Assembly (NCBI RefSeq): GCF_004138485.1
Contig: NZ_ML142848.1
Coordinates: 1,152,640-1,216,639 of the forward strand
DNA length: 64,000 bases
Direction: 5' to 3'
Origin: Peristeroidobacter soli
Lineage (GTDB): Bacteria > Pseudomonadota > Gammaproteobacteria > Steroidobacterales > Steroidobacteraceae
Shown here: piece after piece, positions 35,150 to 44,167 of the stretch
Position numbering within the stretch: position 1 is the first letter of the stretch
Layout: every line of letters begins with the position of its first letter
Program-made: the position numbers and the translations under genes
The notes under the pieces: model-generated
The model's database searches: none
Seen by the model: the letters and a program-made list of their open reading frames with translations, nothing else
Told to the model about the DNA's origin: nothing

Positions 35150-36709
35150 TCAGACAGCGCCGCCGGTCATGCTGCGGCGATCGGTACCAGCGCCGCTGGA
35201 GAGCTCATCGATCGCGTCGAGCAATGCCGAGGTGTCGACCGGCTTACTCAGAAACCGACAATTCGGCACCGGCGTGCGCAACGAGCGCAGCACCGACGGC
35301 AGATCGCCGCTGAGCACGACACCGGGCACGTCGTAGCCCAGACGCTGGCGCAGGCGGGTCAGCAACTCCAGCCCGGTGTTGCGACCGTCGAGATGGTAGT
35401 CCGCGACAATCACATCGCCGCGCTGGAACTTCCCGAACAGCACCTCGGCCTCGGCGGCCGACGGCGCGCTCTCGACATGAAAGCCTTCGAAACGAAGGAA
35501 CAGCTCGGTCGCCAGGCGCACGCCATCGTTGTCCTCGACGAGCAGGACTCGGGATCGACGCGTCGCGCCGCCGGCGGGTTCCACAGCGGCCGTCGAATCC
35601 GCTCCCGCGGCGATTGCGGTCAGATACTGATTTGGGATGCTGATGACCGCCTGCGTGCCCTCGCCGACTCGCGAGCGGATGCTCACATTGAACCCCAACA
35701 GTCGCGCGACTTCCTTGACGATCGCCAGGCCGAGCCCCACGCCCATGCGCTTCGCACCTTGCGTGTCGACCTGATAGTACTCATCGAAGATCCGATCCAG
35801 CTTGTCGGCCGGAATGCCGATGCCGGTGTCGCTCACAGTAATCGTCAGCGCGGCGGAGCCGGTCACGCAGCTGACCTTGACCTCGCCCTGATCGGTGTAT
35901 TTCAACGCATTGCCGACCAGGTTCTGCAGCAGCTGATAGAACAGGGTGCGATCGGTCGAGACCACCAGGGACGCCGGCTCGACGCGAAACGCGATGCCCC
36001 GCGCCTGCGCCACCGACTCGAACTCGGTGTTGAGCTGATGAAGCGTGTCGGTGAGCGGCACATCGGCGAGCTGCGGCTCGATCGCGCCCGACTCCAGGCG
36101 GCTGATGTCGAGCAACGCGTTCAGCATCCGGGTCATGCCTTCGATCGCCCGCTCCTGCTGCTGTAACAGCTCGCGCAGATCGGGTCGCGAGATCTTGAGC
36201 ATGGCCGCGTTCAGCAAGCGAATGGTTTGAATGGGCTGGCGCAGGTCATGACTGGCGGTCGCCAGGAAGCGACTCTTGGCGCGATTGGCCCGATCCGCCT
36301 CTTCGCGCGCGGCAATCAATGCTTCATTGATCTGCTGCCGTTCCGTGTTGTCGCGGATCGCGGCGGCGACGAACAGCCGCTCACCGATTTTGAACGGCGC
36401 CAGCCGGATACCGGCTGCGAACTCGCTGCCATCGGCGCGACGGGCATACAAATCCGCGATACGAGCGCCCATCTCGCGATTGCCGGGCTTGCTCAAGTAC
36501 GCGGTCAGATGACTGACATGCTTGCCGCGCAGGCGCTCGGGGATCAGCGTCTCCAGCGGCTTGTCCAACAACTGTTCGAGCGCATAGCCGAACAGCTCGG
36601 TGACCGTCTCGTTGGCGAAACGGATACGGCCGTTGGCATCGACCACGATCAACGCGTCGGGCGAAGAGCGCAACAGGTGCTGAGTGATATCGTTGAGCTG
36701 GTCCATCAT
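35150..36709 (-). CDS. PAS-domain hybrid histidine kinase
   Basis: The 519-residue soluble protein has one PAS domain (about residues 8-120) with SPDALIVVDANGRIRFANE. A HisKA domain follows with the phospho-acceptor His154 in TASHDLRQPIQT, then an HATPase domain with NLVGNALKYT, DTGIGIP and GVGLGLAI. A C-terminal receiver domain (about residues 395-510) carries an aspartate in ADYHLDGR. The SHDLRQP type H-box occurs in NahK/ErcS-like kinases. No membrane helix is seen, so the signal is cytoplasmic. It is divergent from the FixL-like kinase gene. Two adjacent ATGs make the start ambiguous by one codon. Confidence 0.92.
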   Translation of the reverse strand: MMDQLNDITQHLLRSSPDALIVVDANGRIRFANETVTELFGYALEQLLDKPLETLIPERLRGKHVSHLTAYLSKPGNREMGARIADLYARRADGSEFAAGIRLAPFKIGERLFVAAAIRDNTERQQINEALIAAREEADRANRAKSRFLATASHDLRQPIQTIRLLNAAMLKISRPDLRELLQQQERAIEGMTRMLNALLDISRLESGAIEPQLADVPLTDTLHQLNTEFESVAQARGIAFRVEPASLVVSTDRTLFYQLLQNLVGNALKYTDQGEVKVSCVTGSAALTITVSDTGIGIPADKLDRIFDEYYQVDTQGAKRMGVGLGLAIVKEVARLLGFNVSIRSRVGEGTQAVISIPNQYLTAIAAGADSTAAVEPAGGATRRSRVLLVEDNDGVRLATELFLRFEGFHVESAPSAAEAEVLFGKFQRGDVIVADYHLDGRNTGLELLTRLRQRLGYDVPGVVLSGDLPSVLRSLRTPVPNCRFLSKPVDTSALLDAIDELSSGAGTDRRSMTGGAV

Positions 36710-36863
36710 GTCTGGCTCTTCACAGACTGAAAATTATGCCGCTTTTCACGCCCGTAGGACATCGATGCCAACCACGACGCCCAAGCTCTAAGGGACGGGC
36801 GTAGTCGCTTCCGTGGAAGTCGCGGGTGTGCCGGGCAGGGGTTGCGGGCAGTCTGCGACCCAT

Positions 36864-37682
36864 ATGAAACTCCCGGAATCATGGCAATCCCGCCCCGTCT
36901 CCGTTCCGCCCCCGCCCGGCGAGGCAGTCATGGCCGCTGACGGCGACCCGTCCGGCGGGCCGGCGACGTCCCGGCTGCTGGAGCAATTGATGCAGATTGC
37001 CCGCACCTCGGCGCTGGAAGAAATGGCCAGCGGCTTCGCGCACGAGCTGAATCAGCCCATCGGCGCCATTGCCACGTTCGCGCAGGCTGCCGAGCGCATG
37101 CTGTCGCGGCCCGAGCCGATGACGGCGCAGGCGCTGGATGTCCTGCGTCACATCAGTAACGAAGCGCTCAATGCCGGTCAGGGCATCCGTCGCATCCGTA
37201 AGTTGTTCAATGATCACGCCGTGGCCCGCGTCAATTGCGCCATGTCCGACGTGATCGCCGAGCTGATGCCGGTGCTGGAGCTGCTCGCCAGCCGGGCGGG
37301 CGTGCGTCTGGAAATCGTCATCGACCCGTCGCTGCCCGCGGTCTCGGTCGACCGCCTGCGCATTCAGCACGTGCTCTACACACTGGTACAGAACTCGCTC
37401 GAAGCGCGCCGTCCCGCTCAACAGCCGGCCCGCGTGCGCATCGAAGTCACCGGCGACCGCTACGCCGTGACGACGGCCGTCATCGACAACGGCGTGGGCC
37501 TGACGACCGAGGCTCGCGCGCAATTGTTTCGACCGTTTTTCACCACCAAGGATCAGGGTACGGGCTTGGGCCTGGCGTCGAGCCGCGCTATCGTTGAAGC
37601 ACACGAAGGCGCGATCGGCTGCGACGATGTCGAGGGCGGTGGCGCTAAATTCTGGTTCCGGATACCAGTGTCGATCTCCTAG
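36864..37682 (+). CDS. Sensor-less histidine kinase of the FixL/DctB type
   Basis: From the chosen ATG the product has 272 residues and consists of almost only a transmitter. It has a short Pro-rich N-terminus, the H-box MASGFAHELNQPIGAI with His near residue 60, and an HATPase domain with NSLEARRPAQ, DNGVGLT and GTGLGLASSRAIVEAH. FixL proteins have PAS-heme sensor domains before the kinase; none is visible here, nor any membrane helix. It lies three bases ahead of the FixJ-like regulator, its obvious partner. Other starts (GTG at 36813, ATG at 36930) are possible. Confidence 0.88.
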   Translation: MKLPESWQSRPVSVPPPPGEAVMAADGDPSGGPATSRLLEQLMQIARTSALEEMASGFAHELNQPIGAIATFAQAAERMLSRPEPMTAQALDVLRHISNEALNAGQGIRRIRKLFNDHAVARVNCAMSDVIAELMPVLELLASRAGVRLEIVIDPSLPAVSVDRLRIQHVLYTLVQNSLEARRPAQQPARVRIEVTGDRYAVTTAVIDNGVGLTTEARAQLFRPFFTTKDQGTGLGLASSRAIVEAHEGAIGCDDVEGGGAKFWFRIPVSIS

Positions 37683-37685
37683 CGT

Positions 37686-38333
37686 ATGACCGCCAACAAA
37701 ACGCCCGTTCGCAAAAAGCCCACGGTTTACATCGTCGACGACGACGACGGCATGCGTCGCGCCTTGAGCGTGCTCATGTCGACGGTGGGTTACAACGCCG
37801 TCAGCTTCGAGCGGCCCGCGGAATTCCTGCAGAAGCTGGATCCGAATCAGCCGGGCTGTCTGGTGCTCGACGTGCGCATGCCGGAAATGAGCGGGCTGGA
37901 GGTCCAGCAGCAGCTCAACCGCAGCGGCTCGATGCTGCCGGTGATCCTCATGACCGGGCACGGCGACATTCCGATGGCCGTGCAGGCCATGAAAGATGGC
38001 GCATTCGATTTTCTACAGAAGCCGTTCCGTGACCAGGACCTGCTCGATCGCATCAACGGCGCACTGAAACAGGACGCCGAGAATCGCGAGACCGTCGAGC
38101 GTCACGCCGACCTCAAACGCCGCAGCGAATCGCTCACCCCGCGCGAGCGCGAAGTGATGGCGCTGGTCGTCGATGGCCGCGCCAACAAAGTGATCGCCAT
38201 CGACCTCGGCCTGAGCGAGCGCACCGTCGAAATTCACCGCGCCAATGTCATGGAAAAAATGCAGGCGCGCTCGGTGGCGCATCTGGTGAAGATGCACCTC
38301 ACCCTGAATGGTGAAACTCTGGGCAATGGCTGA
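37686..38333 (+). CDS. FixJ-family response regulator
   Basis: The 215-residue product has a receiver domain (about residues 12-125) with Asp62 in [10 protein letters not shown] and the signalling Lys near residue 112 in LQKPF. A LuxR-type helix-turn-helix follows (about residues 148-205) with [15 protein letters not shown] and the recognition helix around [13 protein letters not shown]. It is three bases behind its presumed kinase and 31 bases ahead of phosphoketolase. The phosphoketolase and the microaerobic genes beyond are candidate targets, which is an inference from position. Confidence 0.94.
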   Translation: MTANKTPVRKKPTVYIVDDDDGMRRALSVLMSTVGYNAVSFERPAEFLQKLDPNQPGCLVLDVRMPEMSGLEVQQQLNRSGSMLPVILMTGHGDIPMAVQAMKDGAFDFLQKPFRDQDLLDRINGALKQDAENRETVERHADLKRRSESLTPREREVMALVVDGRANKVIAIDLGLSERTVEIHRANVMEKMQARSVAHLVKMHLTLNGETLGNG

Positions 38334-38364
38334 CGATCAGCTATGCTGTGCTCGAGGAGTCACC

Positions 38365-40749
38365 ATGTCAGTTGCCACGCGCGAAGATCCCACGCTCAGT
38401 CCTGAATATCTGACACGGCTGGACGCCTACTGGCGGGCCGCGAACTATCTCGCGGTCGGTCAGATCTATCTGATGGACAACCCGCTGCTCGAGCAGCCAC
38501 TGCAGTTGTCGGACGTCAAGCCGCGCCTGCTGGGCCACTGGGGCACGACCCCGGGGCTCAACTTCATCTACGCGCATCTGAACCGTGTCATACGCAAGTA
38601 TGACCTGGACATGCTGTATGTGGCGGGCCCGGGCCACGGCGGGCCGGCGCTGGTCGCGAATGTCTATCTCGAAGGCACGTACAGCGAGTACTACCCGAAT
38701 ATTTCCGAAGACAAGGACGGGATGCGCAAGCTGTTCAAACAGTTTTCGTTTCCCGGCGGCATTCCCAGTCATGTCGCGCCGGAAACCCCGGGCTCGATCC
38801 ACGAAGGCGGCGAGCTCGGCTACGCGCTGTCGCATGCCACCGGCGCGGTACTCGACAATCCCGATCTCATCGTGACCTGCGTGGTCGGCGACGGCGAGGC
38901 CGAGACCGGCCCGCTCGCCACCAGCTGGCACTCGAACAAGTTTGTGAATCCCGTGCGCGATGGCGCGGTGCTGCCCATTCTGCATTTGAATGGTTACAAG
39001 ATCGCCAGCCCGACGGTGCTCTCCCGCATCCCGCACGAAGAGCTGCTGCAGCTGATGAGCGGTTACGGCTACGAGCCGTTCGTGCTCGAACAAGCCGACA
39101 CGCCGGCGGCAACCCACCTCGCCATGGCGAAGACCCTGGACCGCATGATCGAGCGCATTCGCGAGATTCAGGCGGACGCGCGCCAGAACGGTTTCCGTCA
39201 GCGTCCGCGCTGGCCGATGCTCATCATGCGCACGCCGAAAGGCTGGACCGGTCCCGAAGCAGTGGACGGCGTGCCAGTGGAGAACAGCTGGCGCTCGCAT
39301 CAAGTGCCGCTCGCGCAGCTGGCGGAAAAGCCCGATCACTTGAAGCTGCTCGAACAATGGCTGCGCAGTTACAAGCCCGAAGAGTTGTTTACCGCAGAAG
39401 GCAAGTTACAGCCGCAACTGCGTGAGCTCGCGCCGGTCGGCAAGCGCCGCATGGGCGACAACCCGCACACGAACGGCGGTCTGTTGCTTCGCGAGCTGCG
39501 TCTGCCCGATTTCCGCGAGTACGCCGTCGAACTGCCCTCGCCAGGCGCGCGCACCGCTGAAGCCACGCGCGTCCAGGGCACGTTCCTACGCGACGTGATG
39601 AAGATGAATATGGATTCGAAGAACTTCCGGCTGTTCTCGCCGGACGAGTTCACGTCGAATCGCTGGGGCGATGTGCTGCAAGTCACCTCGCGCATGCTGG
39701 CCGCGGAGATTCTGCCCACGGACACCAGTGTCGCGATGGATGGCCGCGTCATGGAGATGCTCAGCGAGCATCAATGCCAGGGCTGGCTGGAGGGGTATCT
39801 GTTGACGGGCCGGCACGGCTTCTTCAGTTGCTACGAAGCGTTCGTGCACATCGTCGATTCGATGTTCAATCAGCACGCCAAGTGGCTCAAGACCTGTAAC
39901 GACATTGCCTGGCGCCGCCCCATTGCTTCGTTGAATTATTTGTTGACATCGCATGTCTGGCGCCAGGACCACAACGGCTTCAGCCATCAGGACCCGGGCT
40001 TCATCGATCATGTGGTGAACAAGAAGCCCGAGGTGGTGCGCGTGTACCTGCCGCCCGACGCCAACACCCTGTTGAGCGTGACGGACCATTGTCTGCGCAG
40101 TCGCAACTACGTAAACGTCGTCGTGTGCGGCAAGCAGCCGCAGTATCAATGGCTGTCGATGGACGCGGCCATCAAACATTGCAGCGCCGGTGCCGGCATC
40201 TGGGATTGGGCCAGCAACGATCAGGACAGCTCGCCCGATATCGTGATGGCCTGCGCCGGCGATGTGCCGACGCTGGAAACATTGGCCGCGGTGTCGCTGC
40301 TGCGTGAGTGGGTGCCGTCGCTGAAGATTCGTTTCGTGAACGTCGTCGACATCATGACGCTCCAGCCGGAGCGCGAGCATCCGCACGGCATGAGCGACAA
40401 GGAGTTCGACGCCATGTTCACGACGGACAAGCCCATCCTGTTCGCCTTCCACGGCTATCCCTGGCTGATCCACCGCCTCACCTATCGCCGCAAGGGCCAC
40501 GACAACCTGCACGTGCGCGGCTACAAGGAAGAAGGCACGACGACCACGCCGTTCGATATGACGGTGCTGAACGACCTCGACCGCTTCCATCTCGCCGAAG
40601 CCGCCATCGACCTGGTCCCGAGCCTGGGCGCTCAAGCCGGCCACTTACGCCAGCGACTGCGCGACAAGCTGATCGAGCATCGCGAATACATCTGCCGGCA
40701 CGGAGAGGATATGCCGGAGGTTCGGAACTGGCAGTGGAAGGTGAAGTGA
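38365..40749 (+). CDS. xfp: Phosphoketolase (xylulose-5-phosphate/fructose-6-phosphate)
   Basis: This thiamine-diphosphate enzyme cleaves xylulose 5-phosphate (and often fructose 6-phosphate) with phosphate to give acetyl phosphate. The 794-residue product has normal length. The N-terminal half holds [33 protein letters not shown] and the cofactor loop [14 protein letters not shown]. The C-terminal half has the conserved [23 protein letters not shown] lies seven bases ahead of the chosen ATG. The usual partners ackA or pta are not next to it. It may be cotranscribed with the FixJ-like regulator. Confidence 0.96.
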   Translation: MSVATREDPTLSPEYLTRLDAYWRAANYLAVGQIYLMDNPLLEQPLQLSDVKPRLLGHWGTTPGLNFIYAHLNRVIRKYDLDMLYVAGPGHGGPALVANVYLEGTYSEYYPNISEDKDGMRKLFKQFSFPGGIPSHVAPETPGSIHEGGELGYALSHATGAVLDNPDLIVTCVVGDGEAETGPLATSWHSNKFVNPVRDGAVLPILHLNGYKIASPTVLSRIPHEELLQLMSGYGYEPFVLEQADTPAATHLAMAKTLDRMIERIREIQADARQNGFRQRPRWPMLIMRTPKGWTGPEAVDGVPVENSWRSHQVPLAQLAEKPDHLKLLEQWLRSYKPEELFTAEGKLQPQLRELAPVGKRRMGDNPHTNGGLLLRELRLPDFREYAVELPSPGARTAEATRVQGTFLRDVMKMNMDSKNFRLFSPDEFTSNRWGDVLQVTSRMLAAEILPTDTSVAMDGRVMEMLSEHQCQGWLEGYLLTGRHGFFSCYEAFVHIVDSMFNQHAKWLKTCNDIAWRRPIASLNYLLTSHVWRQDHNGFSHQDPGFIDHVVNKKPEVVRVYLPPDANTLLSVTDHCLRSRNYVNVVVCGKQPQYQWLSMDAAIKHCSAGAGIWDWASNDQDSSPDIVMACAGDVPTLETLAAVSLLREWVPSLKIRFVNVVDIMTLQPEREHPHGMSDKEFDAMFTTDKPILFAFHGYPWLIHRLTYRRKGHDNLHVRGYKEEGTTTTPFDMTVLNDLDRFHLAEAAIDLVPSLGAQAGHLRQRLRDKLIEHREYICRHGEDMPEVRNWQWKVK

Positions 40750-40848
40750 GAGCCCGCGCGGCATAGACCACGTACACGACTTGATGATCCTGCGCAGCGG
40801 TCCGGCACCTGCCCCGACCGCCGCATCGGGCCTTCGGCCCGGCAGCGC

Positions 40849-41973
40849 CTATCGGTTCAGGGCCGGCAGCTGCGCGTGCAGGAACCAGCGGTCGAGCACG
40901 ACATTGCGTGCAAACCACTGCGTTTGCATCAGCGCGCGAGCCAGGCCGAGGCGCAATTTCGAGGGCAGCATCGCCAGCGCGGGCGCTTCGCCCCGCTCGC
41001 CGAAGCGGGCACGAAGGGCGGCTTCGTAAGGTGACAGCCGCTCGCGACGATAGTCGCGATCAGCGGCGACCGCGTTAGCGGCCGCCATCAATCCCGACTC
41101 GATCGCCGGCCGAATGCCCTCGCCGCTCTGGGTATACGCAAGGCCGGCGGCATCGCCAATGATCATCACGCCATCGTCCATCACAGGCCGATTGCCGTGC
41201 GCGTATAACAAATAGGCGTGCCCTTTGAACTTGCCCGGCAAGTCCGCCGGAATGCGCCCCTGCTCAGCCAGCGAGCGAGCAAACGTCTGCACGTGCTCAG
41301 CGAGCCGATGATTGCCTTCGCGACCCAAGCCGACGTTCAGATAGTTGCCCTTCCGGAAACACCAGCCATACCCCTTCAGGTCATCGCAGAAATACAGCTC
41401 CGGCCGCTCGCCAGTCACCGCACATCGAGCCGCCTGCGAGTCATTCAATTCGAACTCGATCTCTTGTGCACTGATGGCCCGCTCTTCCTTGCCCAGGTGC
41501 GCGCCAAGAAAGCGCGCCACCGGACAAAAATGACCGCCAGCTCCGATCACCAACGAAGCGGCAATCTCACCGTTCACGAGCCAGCGATCGCCCTGCCGCT
41601 CCATCGACTTCCACGCCTCGCCCATGCGCAAGCGCGCACCACTACGCTCCAACAAATAATGATCGAACTCACAACGCCGGATGCCGTAGCTGACGATCTT
41701 GCCGTAGCTCACGGACGCATTGGCTTGCTCGCCCATCCCAGTGATGAATGAATCGATGGGCTGCAAAACACGCCCCTGCCGATAGTCGTCGACATCGAGG
41801 TCCAGCTCCTGCACGACCTGCGGCGTAATCCACCCCGCGCACACCTTGTCCCGCGGGAATGTGCTCTTGTCCATGATGAGCACATCGAGCCCGGCCTTCC
41901 TCAGCGCCCGTGCGCACGTGGATCCGGCCGGGCCGCCGCCGACGATCAGCACATCACAAGTATCCGCACTCAT
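40849..41973 (-). CDS. FAD-dependent oxidoreductase, geranylgeranyl-reductase family
   Basis: The 374-residue product opens with an FAD-binding Rossmann fold, CDVLIVGGGPAGSTCARAL. It continues with KVCAGWITPQVVQELDLD, the CAG-type motif of geranylgeranyl-reductase-like flavoproteins. A second FAD contact, IIGDAAGLAYTQSGEGIRPA, lies near residue 263. Family members reduce isolated double bonds of lipids or prenyl chains. It overlaps the fatty-acid methyltransferase gene upstream by four bases, so the two are translationally coupled and probably work in sequence on the same lipid. The true substrate is unknown. Confidence 0.85.
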   Translation of the reverse strand: MSADTCDVLIVGGGPAGSTCARALRKAGLDVLIMDKSTFPRDKVCAGWITPQVVQELDLDVDDYRQGRVLQPIDSFITGMGEQANASVSYGKIVSYGIRRCEFDHYLLERSGARLRMGEAWKSMERQGDRWLVNGEIAASLVIGAGGHFCPVARFLGAHLGKEERAISAQEIEFELNDSQAARCAVTGERPELYFCDDLKGYGWCFRKGNYLNVGLGREGNHRLAEHVQTFARSLAEQGRIPADLPGKFKGHAYLLYAHGNRPVMDDGVMIIGDAAGLAYTQSGEGIRPAIESGLMAAANAVAADRDYRRERLSPYEAALRARFGERGEAPALAMLPSKLRLGLARALMQTQWFARNVVLDRWFLHAQLPALNR

Positions 41974-43265
41974 GGGTGATACAGGTGCTCGCGCGTCATG
42001 GGAATCTTGTTGTTGGTGCCGGCCGAGAACACCACCTGAAACAGCTGCATCTCACCGGTGATGAACGCGGCACGCGAACCGGCCAGATACAGGCGCCACA
42101 TTCTCACGAAGTTCTCGTCGAACATCCTGGCCACTTTATCGCGCGACTCTTCATACAACCGCCACCACCAATCCAACGTCCTGGCGTAATGCAGGCGAAT
42201 GTTCTCCACATCCAGCACCGAGAAACCGGAGTCCTCGAAGATATCCATCATCTGTTTCAGCGACGGCGGATTGGCGCCCGGGAAGATGCGCCGGTCGATC
42301 CAGCGATGCATGGGCTTCCAGCGATTGCGACCGATGGTATGAATCAGCCCCAGCCCTTCGGTCTTCAGACAGCCGCGAATGACCTCGCCCAGCCCGGGGT
42401 AGTTCTCGACGCCGACGTGCTCCAGCATGCCGACCGAGACGAATGCGTCGTACGCGCCACGAATGTTTCTATAGTCGTCTTCGACGAACTCGACATGGCT
42501 CTCCAGTCCCTGAGCCTTGGCCCGTTCGCGCGCAAATGCGATCTGCTCGCGCGAGATATTGAACGCCCGGACTTTCACGCCGTGGTGACGCGCCATATAC
42601 AACGCGAGCCCGCCCCAGCCACAACCGGCTTCGACGACCGTCATCCCCGGGCGCAGCTGTAACTTGCGGCACACATGCTCCATCTTGGCGTTCTGCGCTT
42701 CATCCAGCGTCGCGTCGGGCGTCGGGAAGTACGCGCAGGTGTACGCCATGGTCGAGCCCAGCCACAGGGAATAGAACTCGTTACCGATGTCGTAGTGATG
42801 ATGAATATTCTCGCGCGAGCCATGCAACGTATTGGACGGCCGGCGGTGCAACCATTGCCCGACGCGTCGCAGGGCCGAGATGGAATTGCGGCCCGGATGA
42901 GCCCCGCCTTGATACAACACTTCGATGAGCCGGCCGAGATCGCCTTCGATCGGCAACTGGCCGGAGCTGTACAGCTCGCCGAACTGCAGATCGGGATCCC
43001 TGCACAGACGCACCAACGTGGATCGATTCGGAACATGCAGCGTCGCCACCGGCTCGTCGGCGCCCACGCGCTCGCCATTCCAAAGTGCAATCTGAACCGG
43101 CGGATCGCCGAATGCATGTAGCAGTGCACGTAGCATGCGGCCTTCGAGGGAGAGCGCTTGCGCCGGCGGGGTGGGTTGAGCGGAGGAATCATGCCGCGCG
43201 GGACCGGGTGGCGCACTGTCCGCCACGCGATACGCAGTCATAGGCCGCTCTCGAGAGGTCTGCAT
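41970..43265 (-). CDS. Cyclopropane-fatty-acid-synthase-like methyltransferase
   Basis: The 431-residue product belongs to the Cfa/mycolic-acid methyltransferase family, which adds a methylene from S-adenosylmethionine to lipid double bonds. It has a lipid-binding N-terminal domain and SSGQLPIEGDLGRLIEVLY near residue 105. The family segment HHHYDIGNEFYSLWLG and the SAM motif VVEAGCGWGGLALYMA (near residue 215) follow. The chosen ATG has GGAG ahead of it; a start eight codons later is possible. At 431 residues it is longer than E. coli Cfa. The coupled reductase downstream suggests a branched or methyl product rather than a plain cyclopropane, but that is inference. Confidence 0.9.
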   Translation of the reverse strand: MQTSRERPMTAYRVADSAPPGPARHDSSAQPTPPAQALSLEGRMLRALLHAFGDPPVQIALWNGERVGADEPVATLHVPNRSTLVRLCRDPDLQFGELYSSGQLPIEGDLGRLIEVLYQGGAHPGRNSISALRRVGQWLHRRPSNTLHGSRENIHHHYDIGNEFYSLWLGSTMAYTCAYFPTPDATLDEAQNAKMEHVCRKLQLRPGMTVVEAGCGWGGLALYMARHHGVKVRAFNISREQIAFARERAKAQGLESHVEFVEDDYRNIRGAYDAFVSVGMLEHVGVENYPGLGEVIRGCLKTEGLGLIHTIGRNRWKPMHRWIDRRIFPGANPPSLKQMMDIFEDSGFSVLDVENIRLHYARTLDWWWRLYEESRDKVARMFDENFVRMWRLYLAGSRAAFITGEMQLFQVVFSAGTNNKIPMTREHLYHP

Positions 43266-43475
43266 TGTTGTCTCCGCCCCCGCTGGCAGTCGCCGACCTT
43301 TATATTGGGATTTTTTCTATTCGATGCAAGCGTCCGGGCGCATTTGACGAATCGCTGCCCGGTTGTCGAAAGAATTGCTGCGAACTGCCGGCAAGGATTA
43401 CACCCTGCCAGCATCCCCGGACTACCCCGCAGACCTTGCGTGGACCTCCGGAGCGCGCACGCCCGGCCCGCCTCT

Positions 43476-43522
43476 TATAAATACCGCCAGACAAAACGAA
43501 TGAATCGGCCGAAGGTTCGGCC
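43476..43522 (+). promoter_or_regulatory. Possible activator-dependent promoter and hairpin ahead of ompW
   Basis: A good -10 element, TATAAA, lies at 43476-43481, with GC-rich sequence and no -35 match at the right distance, as in promoters that need an activator. At 43507-43522 GGCCGAA and TTCGGCC form a perfect 7-bp palindrome in the leader. No canonical FNR box (TTGAT-N4-ATCAA) is visible in the 280-base gap, which otherwise holds nothing I can name. Confidence 0.35.
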
Positions 43523-43545
43523 TGAATGACGACAAGGTGTGTGCC

Positions 43546-44145
43546 ATGAGACTCGCTGCTGCAATTCTTTCCGCATTGACCCTGACCACCGCGCTCCCCA
43601 CCCAGGCCCAGGAGGCCGGCGATTGGATCTGGCGCGTGGGTGTCCACAACGTGCGTCCCAAATCGGACAATCACGATCTGGTCAACGTCGACGCCGCTGC
43701 CCAGCTGACCTTCAATGCAACCTATATGCTCGCGCCCAACTGGGGTGTCGAGGTGCTCGCGGCCCTGCCGTTCGAGTCCGACATCAATCTGAACGGCGGT
43801 TCCCGGGTGGCCAAGACCAAGTACCTGCCGCCCACCGTCAGCCTGCAATATCACCTCAATCCCAACGGCGCGTGGCGTCCCTATGTGGGCACGGGCCTGA
43901 ACTACACCCTGTTCTTCGACGAGAAGACCCGGGGCGCGCTGAACGGCGTCAAGCTGGAGCTGGATCCTTCCTGGGGTCTCGCGGCCCAGGTCGGCCTGGA
44001 TGTGGATATCGGCTCGAACTGGTTCGTGAATGCCGACGCGCGCTGGTTCGACATCGACACCGACGCCAAGGCGAACGGCGCCAGCCTCGGCACCGTCGAG
44101 GTCGACCCATTGGCTTTCGGCCTGTCCATCGGCCGTCGCTTCTGA
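43546..44145 (+). CDS. ompW: OmpW family outer-membrane protein
   Basis: The 199-residue product starts with a signal peptide (MRLAAAILSALTLTTALPTQ, cleavage probably after AQA) and forms a small eight-strand barrel. The motif AGDWIWRVGVHNVRPKSDN follows the signal, and the C-terminus ends PLAFGLSIGRRF with the terminal Phe of barrel proteins. OmpW has a hydrophobic channel and is regulated by oxygen and redox state in enterobacteria. It lies 22 bases ahead of hemN, and the two may share a transcript. The ATG is preferred over GTG at 43537. Confidence 0.93.
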   Translation: MRLAAAILSALTLTTALPTQAQEAGDWIWRVGVHNVRPKSDNHDLVNVDAAAQLTFNATYMLAPNWGVEVLAALPFESDINLNGGSRVAKTKYLPPTVSLQYHLNPNGAWRPYVGTGLNYTLFFDEKTRGALNGVKLELDPSWGLAAQVGLDVDIGSNWFVNADARWFDIDTDAKANGASLGTVEVDPLAFGLSIGRRF

Positions 44146-44167
44146 CGCGCACAGCGTAGGTCCGCGA

